From positions 1 to 9,213 of the forward strand of contig JAFBAD010000068.1 in assembly GCA_019247975.1 (NCBI GenBank): DNA of 9,213 nucleotides, written 5' to 3'. The DNA comes from Acidimicrobiia bacterium (GTDB lineage Bacteria; Actinomycetota; Acidimicrobiia; Acidimicrobiales; Iamiaceae). The notes under the pieces were generated by a model that had not been told where the DNA came from, searched no databases, and worked only from the letters and a program-made list of their open reading frames with translations. Position numbers and translations under genes: made by a program. The stretch's first letter is position 1, and every line of letters starts with the position of its first letter. Below are positions 1-6,196 of this stretch, in pieces.

Positions 1-551
1 ACGAGTCCGTCGCCGTCCCGGCGGGCACCGAGCGGCTCGACTACGAGCTGGAGGCGGCCGCCGTGATCGGCGTCGAGTGCGCCGACGTGGAACCGGGGCG
101 CTGGCTCGACGTCGTCGCCGGCTTCACGGTGATGAACGACTGGTCGGCCCGCGACCTGCAGGCCCGGGAGATGCGCCAGGGCCTCGGGCCGGCGAAGGGC
201 AAGGACTTCGCCACGTCGCTCGGCCCGGTCCTCGCCACCCCCGACGAGCTACCGGGATCGGGCGGCGGTCGCCCCAACGCGGCCATGACCGCACGGGTCG
301 ACGGGGTCGAGTGGAGCCGCGGGCACCTCGGCTCGCTCCACTTCACGTGGGGCGAGCTCATCGCGCACGCGTCCCGTTCGACGGTGCTCCGCCCCGGCGA
401 CGTCATCGGTTCGGGAACGGTCGGCACCGGGTGCATCCTCGAGCTGAGCCTGGTGCACGGGAGCGACCGGTACCCGTGGCTCCGGCCCGGACAGGTCGTC
501 GAGCTCGAGATCGAAGGGATCGGCACGCTCCGCAACCGCGTGGGAACCTAA
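1..551 (+). CDS. Fumarylacetoacetate hydrolase (FAH) family protein, 5'-truncated by window edge
   Basis: The reading frame is open from base 3 to the TAA at 549-551 and gives 182 residues, the catalytic and C-terminal part of an FAH-fold enzyme. Visible family motifs, in order, are LDYELEAA (the E-x-E metal ligands), GFTVMNDWSARDLQ (metal-binding Asp and the ARD segment), GPAKGKDFATSLGP (the catalytic-region Lys and the K-x-F loop), RPGDVIGSGTVGTGC (the G-D-x-I-x-x-G-T turn) and LRPGQVVELEIEGIGTLRNRV at the C-terminus. Family members cleave or decarboxylate beta-diketo or oxo acids from aromatic breakdown, using Mg2+ or Ca2+. The residues seen look intact, so I expect an active enzyme, but the substrate cannot be read from this part. 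The start lies outside the window. The next gene starts only 7 bases after the stop, so it may share a transcript. Confidence 0.93.
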   Translation, partial: ESVAVPAGTERLDYELEAAAVIGVECADVEPGRWLDVVAGFTVMNDWSARDLQAREMRQGLGPAKGKDFATSLGPVLATPDELPGSGGGRPNAAMTARVDGVEWSRGHLGSLHFTWGELIAHASRSTVLRPGDVIGSGTVGTGCILELSLVHGSDRYPWLRPGQVVELEIEGIGTLRNRVGT

Positions 552-558
552 CCGGTCG

Positions 559-1434
559 ATGGCGAGGTCCGACCGCAGCACCGGTGTCGCGGTCGTCGTC
601 GCGGCGGCCGGCCTGCTCGTCCTGGTCGTCGCCGCGGCAGTCGGATCCGAGCGGTCCGACCTCGGGCACGGCGACGTGCCGATCATCGGGCAGGTGCTCT
701 CGGGCGTCATCACCGGCGGGTTCTTCGCCCTGGCCGCGATCGGCGCGTTCCTGCTGATCTTCCGGCGGGGACGCGTGAGCCGGGCCCGGCCGACGGGTCC
801 GGTCGTGCCGTGGTGGCTCCGCTCGCTCGTGACGATCGGGCTGCTCATCCTGTTCGTCGTCATCGCCCTGCTCGTCTTCGGGCGACCTCCGCGCCCCGAG
901 CGCACGAAGCCGTCCGACGGTGTGGCCAAGCAGTCGCAGGAGACGACCGCGACGAAGCACCGGTCCGACGGCAGGTCGGGTACCCCGATCGCGTTCTACC
1001 TCGGCGCGGTGCTCGCGGTGAGCGCCGTGGTCATCGGGGTGGCCCGCTCGCCCCGCTCCACCGCCGCCGCAGACGTGGACGAGGACGTCGAGCCCGACGA
1101 CCTCCCGCCGAAGCCGTTGCGGCGGGCCGTGGAGGCGTCGCTCGACGCGCTGGAGGGTGAGCGGGACCCGCGCCGGGCCATCCTCGCGGCGTACGCACGC
1201 GTCCAGACGCTGCTGGCGAGCGACGGCCTGCCTCGGCGGGTGAGCGAGACCGAGCCGGAGTACCTCACCCGCGTCCTCGAGCACTACGGCGCCGCGGCCG
1301 AGCCTGCGGGGCGGCTCACCGAGCTCTTCGTGTGGGCCCGCTATGGCGCGGGTGAGGTCGACGAGCGAATGCGCCGCGACGCGATCCGCGCCGCGCGAGC
1401 GCTGCGCGACGGCGCCGCGGCAGGGGCGCGATGA
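559..1434 (+). CDS. Membrane protein with C-terminal DUF4129 domain
   Basis: This is a 291-residue protein with four likely membrane helices, at about residues 9-28, 48-68, 88-108 and 143-162. A charged, low-complexity linker (about 110-142) separates helices 3 and 4. The C-terminal part, about 202-285, has the DUF4129 pattern: DPRRAILAAYARVQTLL, then EYLTRVL, then LTELFVWARYG with an acidic/basic helix to the end. DUF4129 usually ends transglutaminase-like membrane proteins (DUF3488-transglutaminase-DUF4129) in MoxR/DUF58 operons. Here the domain stands alone on a membrane anchor and no transglutaminase is fused to it. The ATG at 559 is the only sensible start and has no clear ribosome binding site. 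The stop overlaps the next start by four bases (ATGA). The biochemical role is unknown; a structural or scaffold role beside the MoxR ATPase is an inference. Confidence 0.85.
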   Translation: MARSDRSTGVAVVVAAAGLLVLVVAAAVGSERSDLGHGDVPIIGQVLSGVITGGFFALAAIGAFLLIFRRGRVSRARPTGPVVPWWLRSLVTIGLLILFVVIALLVFGRPPRPERTKPSDGVAKQSQETTATKHRSDGRSGTPIAFYLGAVLAVSAVVIGVARSPRSTAAADVDEDVEPDDLPPKPLRRAVEASLDALEGERDPRRAILAAYARVQTLLASDGLPRRVSETEPEYLTRVLEHYGAAAEPAGRLTELFVWARYGAGEVDERMRRDAIRAARALRDGAAAGAR

Positions 1435-1967
1435 GCAGGCTCCGGCGCCTGGCCGCGACGGGGGTGCTGCCGCTCCTCTGGCTGACGCTCCTCTTCCTCC
1501 TCGCGCTCGCGGTCGGTTGGCCGGAGCGCACGATCGCGGTGCGCATCTGGCTGGTGGGGGCCGGGCTGGTCGCGCTGCGCATGCTGGTGGGCGCAGTCGT
1601 GCGCCAGCCGATCGCGCCGTGGAGGGACGAGTTCGACCGCGCCGTGATCGGCGAGCCGCAGGCCGAGGAGCCACCGCCGCGATCCTTCGTCGAGGCGTCA
1701 CGGCTGGTCGACGTCGTGGCCGGCACCGCGGGCGACGTCCACTACCGCGTGCGTCCGGCGTTCCGGGAGATCGCCGCTCACCGGTTGCTCACGCGCGACG
1801 GCCTGTTGCTCGACGACCCGGCGCAGGCCGCCGAGGTCGAGCGTCGCTGCGGCCCGCTGCTGTGGGGCATCGTGCGGCCGGACCGTCCGGCGCCCGAGGA
1901 CCGGCGCCTCCACGAGCTCGACCGTGCCGCGGCCGACGAGCTCGTCGCCCGGCTCGAGACCCTCTGA
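1431..1967 (+). CDS. Small membrane protein of a MoxR operon, function unknown
   Basis: This is a 178-residue protein with two N-terminal hydrophobic segments, about residues 12-29 and 36-58, followed by about 120 soluble residues rich in Arg, Asp and Glu. The soluble part ends in a helical stretch with LHELDRAAADELVARLETL-like spacing. I recognise no domain. The start ATG overlaps the previous stop as ATGA and has a purine-rich stretch (AGGGG) just before it. The stop TGA shares one base with the ATG of the MoxR gene. Its place between the DUF4129 gene and the ATPase suggests a membrane partner of the complex. Proteins of this shape are common at this position in actinobacterial MoxR operons. 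Confidence 0.75.
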   Translation: MSRLRRLAATGVLPLLWLTLLFLLALAVGWPERTIAVRIWLVGAGLVALRMLVGAVVRQPIAPWRDEFDRAVIGEPQAEEPPPRSFVEASRLVDVVAGTAGDVHYRVRPAFREIAAHRLLTRDGLLLDDPAQAAEVERRCGPLLWGIVRPDRPAPEDRRLHELDRAAADELVARLETL

Positions 1968-2956
1968 TGGCGCTGTCGCTGCTCGAGGTCACGGCCGAGG
2001 CGCAGGCGATCCTCGACAGGGTCGAGGAGGTCGTCGTCGGCAAGCGCGACGTCCTCGAGCTCGTGCTGATCGGCATCCTCGCCGACGGTCACGTGCTGCT
2101 CGAAGACCTGCCCGGCGTGGCCAAGACGCTGATCGCCCGCTCCTTCGCGCAGGCCACCGGGATCCCGTTCGCCCGGGTCCAGTTCACGCCGGACCTGATG
2201 CCGTCGGACATCACCGGGTCCTCGGTGTTCGACCAGCGCACTGCGTCGTTCGACTTCCGGCCTGGGCCGGTCTTCACCAGCCTGCTGCTCGGCGACGAGA
2301 TCAACCGGGCCACGCCGAAGACCCAGGCCGCGCTGCTGGAGGCCATGCAGGAGCGGCAGGTCACCGCGGAGGGTGTGACGCACCGTCTGGAGCGGCCCTT
2401 CGTCGTGCTCGCGACGCAGAACCCGATCGAGTACGAGGGCACGTACCCGCTGCCGGAGGCGCAGCTCGACCGGTTCTTGCTGCGCGTCACGGTCGGCTAT
2501 CCGTCCGACGACGACGAGGTCACGATGCTCGCCCGGCGCATCGATCGGCGGGCCGAGGCGGTCACACTGCAACCGGTCATCGACCGCGACCGACTGGTCG
2601 AGATGCAGGAGGCGATCGAGGACGTCCACGTGTCCGAGGCGGTCCGCCGGTACATCGTCGACGTCGTGCGAGCCACCCGCGCCGCGACGCAGCTCCAGGT
2701 CGGCGCCAGCCCCCGTGGCTCGCTCGCGCTGCTCACCGCGGCGAGGGCGCGCGCCGTCGTCTCCGGCCGCGACTTCGTCACGCCGGACGACGTCAAGGTC
2801 CTCGCCCCGGCCGCCCTCGCGCACCGCGTGTCGTTGCGGCCCGAGCTCTGGGTGCGGGGCGTGCGCACCGAGCAGGTGATCGACCAGTGCCTCACGTCGG
2901 TGCCGGTGCCGCCGCCGGAACCCGACCCCGAGCCGCAGCCCGCCACCGGCCGGTGA
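1967..2956 (+). CDS. MoxR family AAA+ ATPase
   Basis: This is a 329-residue cytoplasmic AAA+ ATPase of the MoxR branch, close to the usual length of about 320-350. The Walker A loop is EDLPGVAKT (about 46-54) and Walker B is LLLGDE (106-111). Sensor 1 is ATQN (149-152) within VLATQNPIEYEGTYPLPEAQLDRF, whose Arg169 is the likely arginine finger. GASPRG (246-251) is the sensor 2 region. All key residues are present, so it should bind and hydrolyse ATP. MoxR ATPases work as chaperones that mature or activate enzyme complexes, usually with VWA or DUF58 partners, and the DUF58 gene follows directly. The ATG at 1967 is preferred because it overlaps the upstream stop (TGATG) and begins exactly at the family N-terminus. 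A frame open upstream to 1343 gives only Arg/Ala-rich nonsense. The C-terminal tail is Pro/Glu-rich. Confidence 0.95.
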   Translation: MALSLLEVTAEAQAILDRVEEVVVGKRDVLELVLIGILADGHVLLEDLPGVAKTLIARSFAQATGIPFARVQFTPDLMPSDITGSSVFDQRTASFDFRPGPVFTSLLLGDEINRATPKTQAALLEAMQERQVTAEGVTHRLERPFVVLATQNPIEYEGTYPLPEAQLDRFLLRVTVGYPSDDDEVTMLARRIDRRAEAVTLQPVIDRDRLVEMQEAIEDVHVSEAVRRYIVDVVRATRAATQLQVGASPRGSLALLTAARARAVVSGRDFVTPDDVKVLAPAALAHRVSLRPELWVRGVRTEQVIDQCLTSVPVPPPEPDPEPQPATGR

Positions 2957-4185
2957 CCGGCACGCTCTCGGACCGAGTCCCCTCGGCCATCTTCCTGGCC
3001 GGGCTCGGGCTGCTGTCAGGTGTCCTGTTCCACCGGATCGACCTGGTGGCGTTGGGTGCGCCGTTCGCGCTGCTCGCCCTGGCCGGGCTCGTCGTGTCCG
3101 AGCCGCCGCCGCTCGACGCGCAGCTCGAGGTCGCACGGGACCGAGCGGTCGAAGGTGATCAGCTCGACGTGCGCCTGCGCCTCTCGTCGCCGGTCACGAT
3201 CCCGCGCGTCGAGGTGGTCGTGGACCCGCCCGCCGGCATGGCCCGGGCAGGTGTCGACCCGATCGCGGTGCGCCTCGACCGCGACGTCGAGGAGGTGCTC
3301 GACGTGCCGCTCCTCTGTGAGCGGTGGGGCACGTTCCGGGTCGCGCCGGTGCACATCCGCATCCGCGGTCGGGGCGGCATCCGATCGTGGCACCGGCTCC
3401 TCGAGCCGGTCAGGACCGTGCGGGTGCACCCGGGCCCCGACGTGCTGCGCACCCTCGTCCGGCCGCACCGCACGCAGGCTGCTGCGGGCAACCAGGTGGC
3501 CAGCGATCGGGCCACCGGCATCGAGCCCGCCGACCTGCGCGCCTACCAACCGGGCGATCGCCCGCGCGACATCCATTGGCGGGCGACGGCCCGGCGCGGG
3601 CAGCTGTGGGTGCAGGAGCGCCACCCCGATCGGGCCACCGAGGTCGTCGTGTTCCTCGACGCGTTCTCGACGTCGGGCTTCGAGCGCGCGGTGCGAGCGT
3701 CGACCGCGTTGGTCGACGCGCACCTCGGCGAGCGTGACCGCGTGGGGCTGGTCACCTTCGGCGCGACGGTGTCATGGGTGCGGCCGGGTTCCGGTGGTCT
3801 GCAACGCATGCGGCTGATCGATCACCTGCTCGGCCGGCAGGTGTGGAGCAGCACCGTGGTGAAGGGCATCGGCGTCGTCCCGCCGACTGCGCTGCCACCC
3901 CGCTCGCTGGTCCTGGCGGTGAGCCCGATCGAGGACGAGCGGACGCTGGCCGGCCTGGCCGACCTGCGCAACCGCGGCATCGACGTGGCGATCATCGAGG
4001 TCACTCCCGACGTGCCCGAGGAGCCGACGGTCACCCGCCTGTGGCACCTGCGGCGGGAGGTGGTGCGGGACCGGTTCCGCCGGCTCGGCGTGGCGGTGGT
4101 CGAGTGGAACGAAGGCCGCCCGGTCGAGTCGGTGCTGGCCGAAGCCGAGGCCTTCCGGCGCCGCGGCCGCAGGGTGGTGCGGTGA
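2953..4185 (+). CDS. DUF58 domain-containing protein (VWA-like partner of MoxR)
   Basis: This is a 410-residue protein. Two N-terminal hydrophobic segments (about 12-26 and 31-49) anchor it in the membrane. An Ig-like beta region follows (about 55-160). The DUF58 signature lies at about 190-221: EPADLRAYQPGDRPRDIHW and then RATARRGQLWVQE. A VWA-like Rossmann fold starts at VVVFLDAF (231-238). The metal site is degenerate: the expected D-x-S-x-S reads DAFST, with Phe where the first Ser should be, and this may weaken metal binding. The start is GTG at 2953, overlapping the moxR-type gene as GTGA. I chose it because it gives the usual short N-terminus before the first membrane helix. Proteins of this family pair with MoxR ATPases; a substrate or target cannot be read from the sequence. 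Confidence 0.93.
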   Translation: MTGTLSDRVPSAIFLAGLGLLSGVLFHRIDLVALGAPFALLALAGLVVSEPPPLDAQLEVARDRAVEGDQLDVRLRLSSPVTIPRVEVVVDPPAGMARAGVDPIAVRLDRDVEEVLDVPLLCERWGTFRVAPVHIRIRGRGGIRSWHRLLEPVRTVRVHPGPDVLRTLVRPHRTQAAAGNQVASDRATGIEPADLRAYQPGDRPRDIHWRATARRGQLWVQERHPDRATEVVVFLDAFSTSGFERAVRASTALVDAHLGERDRVGLVTFGATVSWVRPGSGGLQRMRLIDHLLGRQVWSSTVVKGIGVVPPTALPPRSLVLAVSPIEDERTLAGLADLRNRGIDVAIIEVTPDVPEEPTVTRLWHLRREVVRDRFRRLGVAVVEWNEGRPVESVLAEAEAFRRRGRRVVR

Positions 4186-4715
4186 ACGGCACGCGGCTGG
4201 TGCGCGCCGCCGGAGCCTTCGGGCTCGCGTCCATCTCGGCCGGCGTCTCCCTGGCCACCCGATCGGGCGGGCCGGGCGGCTACCTCGACCTGTTCGCCGT
4301 CGTCGCCGTGCTGCTGTTCGTGGTCGGCCTGGCCGGTCGCTGGCCGGGCGCGGTGACGGCGGCGGTCATCGGGTTGGCCGGCGTCCAGGTGCTCGGCCAC
4401 CTGCGCACCGACGATGCGCCCGAGCTGATCGCCATCGTGGCCCTGCTTACCGGCGCGTTCGAGCTCGGCTGCTGGTCGATGGAGCTGGCCGTACGGGTCA
4501 CCGACCGGCCCGGCGTCCACCGGGCCCGCTGGGCGTGGGTGGTCGGCTGGACGGTCGGCGGGGGAGCGCTCGCCGCGCTCGTCCTCGGCACCGCCACCGT
4601 TCGCTTCAGCGACCGCGTCCCGCTCGACCTGCTCGCGGTCGTGGCGGCGCTCCTCCTGCTCGGCGCGGTCGCGGCGGCAGCCGTCGGCCCCCGTTCGGAC
4701 GCCTCCGACCGGTGA
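4182..4715 (+). CDS. Polytopic membrane protein, function unknown
   Basis: This is a 177-residue, strongly hydrophobic protein with about five or six membrane helices, near residues 8-25, 34-52, 56-73, 82-103, 117-139 and 148-168. Loops are short, with conserved-looking Arg/Asp positions (for example TDRPGVHRARW at about 107-117). No family motif is recognisable. It starts with GTG at 4182, overlapping the DUF58 stop as GTGA, with a purine-rich AGGGTGG shortly upstream. Its stop overlaps the next GTG in the same way. Its place as the last membrane gene of the MoxR/DUF58 operon suggests it belongs to the same envelope module, but the sequence shows no activity. Confidence 0.8.
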   Translation: MNGTRLVRAAGAFGLASISAGVSLATRSGGPGGYLDLFAVVAVLLFVVGLAGRWPGAVTAAVIGLAGVQVLGHLRTDDAPELIAIVALLTGAFELGCWSMELAVRVTDRPGVHRARWAWVVGWTVGGGALAALVLGTATVRFSDRVPLDLLAVVAALLLLGAVAAAAVGPRSDASDR

Positions 4716-5158
4716 GCGCCGCCATCCGTCCGGCCGAGCCGGACGACCTCGACGAGATCCTGGCCCTCGTGCGGGAGCTCGCCGAGTTCGAGCAACTCGC
4801 CGATCAGGTCGCGTTCGACCCCGAGGAGTTCGGCCTCAACCTGTTCGGCGACGATCCGGTCGCGTCGGTCCTCATCGCCGAGATCGACGGACGCGTCGTC
4901 GGGATGGCGCTGTGGTTCCGCACGTTCTCGACGTTCCTCGGCCAGGCCGGCATCTGGCTCGAGGACCTCTACGTGCGCCCCGCCGATCGGGGCCAGGGCA
5001 TCGGCACCGCGCTGCTGCACCGGCTCCGGTCGATGACCGACGGGCGGGTCGAGTGGAGCGTCCTCGACTGGAACGAGCGGGCGATCGAGGTCTACCGGGG
5101 GCTCGGCGCCCGGCCGCTCGAGGGGTGGACCACCTACCGCTGGCTGCCCGAAGGCTGA
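4712..5158 (+). CDS. GNAT family N-acetyltransferase (diamine/spermidine acetyltransferase-like)
   Basis: This is a 148-residue single-domain acetyl-CoA-dependent N-acetyltransferase. The N-terminal IRPAEPDDLDEILALVRELAEFE is the typical first strand and helix. IWLEDLYVRPADRGQGIGTALL (about 81-102) is motif A; RGQGIG (93-98) binds the CoA pyrophosphate. WSVLDWNERAIEVYRGLGA (about 115-133) is motif B, with Tyr128 as the likely general acid. The LEDLYV segment and the LDWN-x-x-AI-x-x-Y pattern resemble the SAT1-like diamine/polyamine acetyltransferase group, so a polyamine or amino-acid-derived amine is a plausible but unproven substrate. The start is GTG at 4712, overlapping the previous stop as GTGA. 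A longer in-frame reading from 4535 is only a shadow of the upstream gene. It ends the operon; the tRNA gene follows 39 bases later. Confidence 0.88.
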   Translation: MSAAIRPAEPDDLDEILALVRELAEFEQLADQVAFDPEEFGLNLFGDDPVASVLIAEIDGRVVGMALWFRTFSTFLGQAGIWLEDLYVRPADRGQGIGTALLHRLRSMTDGRVEWSVLDWNERAIEVYRGLGARPLEGWTTYRWLPEG

Positions 5159-5180
5159 GGGGGGCGGCCGGAGGCGCTGC

Positions 5181-5186
5181 TAGGTT
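5181..5186 (+). promoter_or_regulatory. Possible -10 element of the tRNA-Val promoter
   Basis: TAGGTT fits the TAnnnT -10 pattern and ends 11 bases before the tRNA 5' end, so transcription would begin a few bases upstream of the mature tRNA. No convincing -35 element is visible; the bases at the expected distance are G-rich. Confidence 0.33.
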
Positions 5187-5197
5187 GTCCCGTCCCG

Positions 5198-5271
5198 GGG
5201 CCGTTAGCTCAGTTGGTTAGAGCACTTGCATGACGCGCAAGGGGTCGGGGGTTCGAATCCCTCACGGCCCA
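5198..5271 (+). tRNA. tRNA-Val (anticodon GAC)
   Basis: The 74-base sequence folds into a full cloverleaf. The acceptor stem is GGGCCGT (5198-5204) with ACGGCCC (5264-5270). The D arm is GCTC...GAGC with an AGTTGGTTA-type loop. The anticodon stem is CTTGC (5225-5229) with GCAAG (5237-5241), closing a 7-base loop with T33 and anticodon GAC at 5232-5234. The T arm is GGGGG with CCCTC (one G-U pair) around TTCGAAT. The discriminator base is A5271, as expected for valine. CCA is not encoded: the next bases are CGG. It reads GUC and GUU codons. The gene sits at the boundary between the dense operon and the loose accessory-like region. Confidence 0.93.
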
Positions 5272-5525
5272 CGGAAATCCCTGGTCAGAGCGCCTGAGAC
5301 TCGGATCGGAAAGCGCGGTGATCCGGGCGGTGATCACGCGGCTGCAGAGCCCGGCGGTAGCGATCGAGCATGGTAAGGCCGCGTGTTCCGGCGGACCGAT
5401 GGCCGAGGCAGTACACGCTTGACGAGCAACGACGCTGGTTCAGTTGGGGAGGCAGTTGGCTGAACTGAGCCCGGAGACCACCACCCTTACGATGCTCACG
5501 GCCATGAGGGCGACGCCGACGAGTG
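5272..5525 (+). other. Gene-free stretch downstream of the tRNA
   Basis: I see no supportable gene here. The minus strand holds a 28-codon open frame from an ATG at 5371 to a stop at 5285 without a ribosome binding site; it could be a remnant of a longer gene because the frame is open upstream. A 6-base inverted repeat, GTTCAG (5438-5443) with CTGAAC (5460-5465), encloses a 16-base loop. TACGAT at 5488-5493 could be a -10 box for the small gene that starts at 5536, but no good -35 is present. No integrase fragment or copy of the tRNA 3' end was seen. Confidence 0.5.
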
Positions 5526-5538
5526 GGAGGTGACGATG
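5526..5538 (+). promoter_or_regulatory. Strong ribosome binding site and start region (copy 1 of a 13-base repeat)
   Basis: GGAGGTGACGATG holds a near-perfect Shine-Dalgarno GGAGG five bases before the ATG at 5536. The same 13 bases occur at 5939-5951. It decides the start at 5536 over the in-frame GTG at 5530, which overlaps the Shine-Dalgarno itself. Confidence 0.6.
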
Positions 5539-5775
5539 CGCCGACTGATCCTGTTCGGGGTCGCGGCGCTACTGGTCATCATCGAGATCACGGCCTCGCT
5601 CGCGTGGCCCTCGACGGTCCCGCGTCTCTCCGCGCTCCCGCGCCCGCCGAGCGAGTCCTGGAACGACGACTGCAATGGTCACCCTGGCAACAGCCACGGC
5701 GTGACGTGGCAACGGGGCCTGGTGTTCTGGAACCGTGAGGAGTTCTCAACCCTTGTGGAATGCATTCCTCGGTGA
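5536..5775 (+). CDS. Small single-pass membrane or exported protein, function unknown
   Basis: This is a 79-residue protein. It starts MRR followed by one hydrophobic helix (about residues 4-25), which can be a signal anchor or an uncleaved signal peptide. A Pro/Ser-rich linker (about 26-43) and an outside segment with two Cys (about 48 and 76), Trp and Asn follow. No family is recognised. The start is set by a strong ribosome binding site. Third codon positions are mostly G or C up to about base 5740; the last ten codons lose this bias. The natural C-terminus may therefore have been replaced or frameshifted near 5745-5755: shifting frame there opens a plus-strand reading that continues to about 5948. 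The end also overlaps the possible minus-strand lipoprotein remnant. The 5' part is much more certain than the end. Confidence 0.5.
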   Translation: MRRLILFGVAALLVIIEITASLAWPSTVPRLSALPRPPSESWNDDCNGHPGNSHGVTWQRGLVFWNREEFSTLVECIPR

Positions 5776-5895
5776 CGCTGCGGCCGATGCCTGCGCCGGT
5801 TCCGAGGCGCTCGACGCAGTCTGGTCGGACGAGTCCGTGCCGCACGCCCCGACCAGGAGCACGGTCACCGCAATGCAGATCAGAACCGAGCGCAG
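5746..5895 (-). pseudogene. Possible decayed lipoprotein gene
   Basis: Read on the minus strand from CTG at 5895, this frame gives 49 residues with a classic lipoprotein signal pattern: LRSVLICIAVTVLLVGACG, in which LVGAC is a lipobox. It is followed by a Ser/Asp/Ala/Gln-rich tether, and a stop at 5746. There is no ATG, GTG or TTG start in frame and no ribosome binding site, and the protein ends just after the tether. I read it as a remnant whose start and mature domain are lost. A one-base shift near the stop would extend it by about 23 codons. The opposing plus-strand frame shows about equal G/C third-position bias, so the resemblance could be an antisense coincidence. Confidence 0.3.
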
Positions 5896-5938
5896 GGCCG
5901 CAGTCTCGCACCGGTGTCCCCGCCGAGTGACTCGGGTA

Positions 5939-5951
5939 GGAGGTGACGATG
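5939..5951 (+). promoter_or_regulatory. Strong ribosome binding site and start region (copy 2 of the 13-base repeat)
   Basis: This is identical to 5526-5538 (GGAGGTGACGATG), with GGAGG five bases before the ATG at 5949. It supports the short start at 5949 instead of the in-frame GTG at 5943. The identity ends at the ATG, so the two genes that follow are not simple duplicates. Confidence 0.6.
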
Positions 5952-6158
5952 GCCGCGCGGATGCTCTACGCCACCGGTGTTTTTGTCGTGTTCGGAGCCG
6001 TCGCCTTGGGCATTGCGTGGTCGGCCAGCGCGGACTGGCGCGAGGGTCGACGTGAAGGCGACCGCGTCACGCTGTTCTACGCGGTGCAGCAATGGTGGCC
6101 CGCTCTGATCGCCGCGGCCGTGGCCGTCGTTGTGCCGGTGGTGATCCTCGTCCGCTGA
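5949..6158 (+). CDS. Small two-helix membrane protein, function unknown
   Basis: This is a 69-residue protein with two membrane helices, about residues 8-25 and 52-68. A charged loop with WREGRREGDR joins them. It starts at an ATG with an excellent Shine-Dalgarno sequence and ends with a TGA at 6158. No family is recognised. It resembles the neighbours at 5536 and 6197 only in being a very small membrane protein. A 10-base palindrome, CACCCGGGTG (6176-6185), lies just downstream, too compact to form a good terminator hairpin. Confidence 0.62.
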   Translation: MAARMLYATGVFVVFGAVALGIAWSASADWREGRREGDRVTLFYAVQQWWPALIAAAVAVVVPVVILVR

Positions 6159-6196
6159 TCGGTGCAGCGCTCCCGCACCCGGGTGGGTAGACCCTG

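Noticed and set aside
1343..1966. Upstream extension of the MoxR reading frame
   Set aside because: It overlaps the 1431-1967 gene in another frame and encodes only Arg/Ala/Gly-rich sequence; the family N-terminus begins at 1967.
403..3136. Long minus-strand open frames opposite the operon
   Set aside because: They are antisense shadows of well-identified genes, with Arg/Pro-rich composition and no motifs.
5285..5371. 28-codon minus-strand open frame
   Set aside because: It has no ribosome binding site or recognisable motif; mentioned only within the gene-free stretch.
6176..6185. CACCCGGGTG palindrome as a terminator
   Set aside because: It has no loop and no T-tract, so a terminator hairpin is unlikely.
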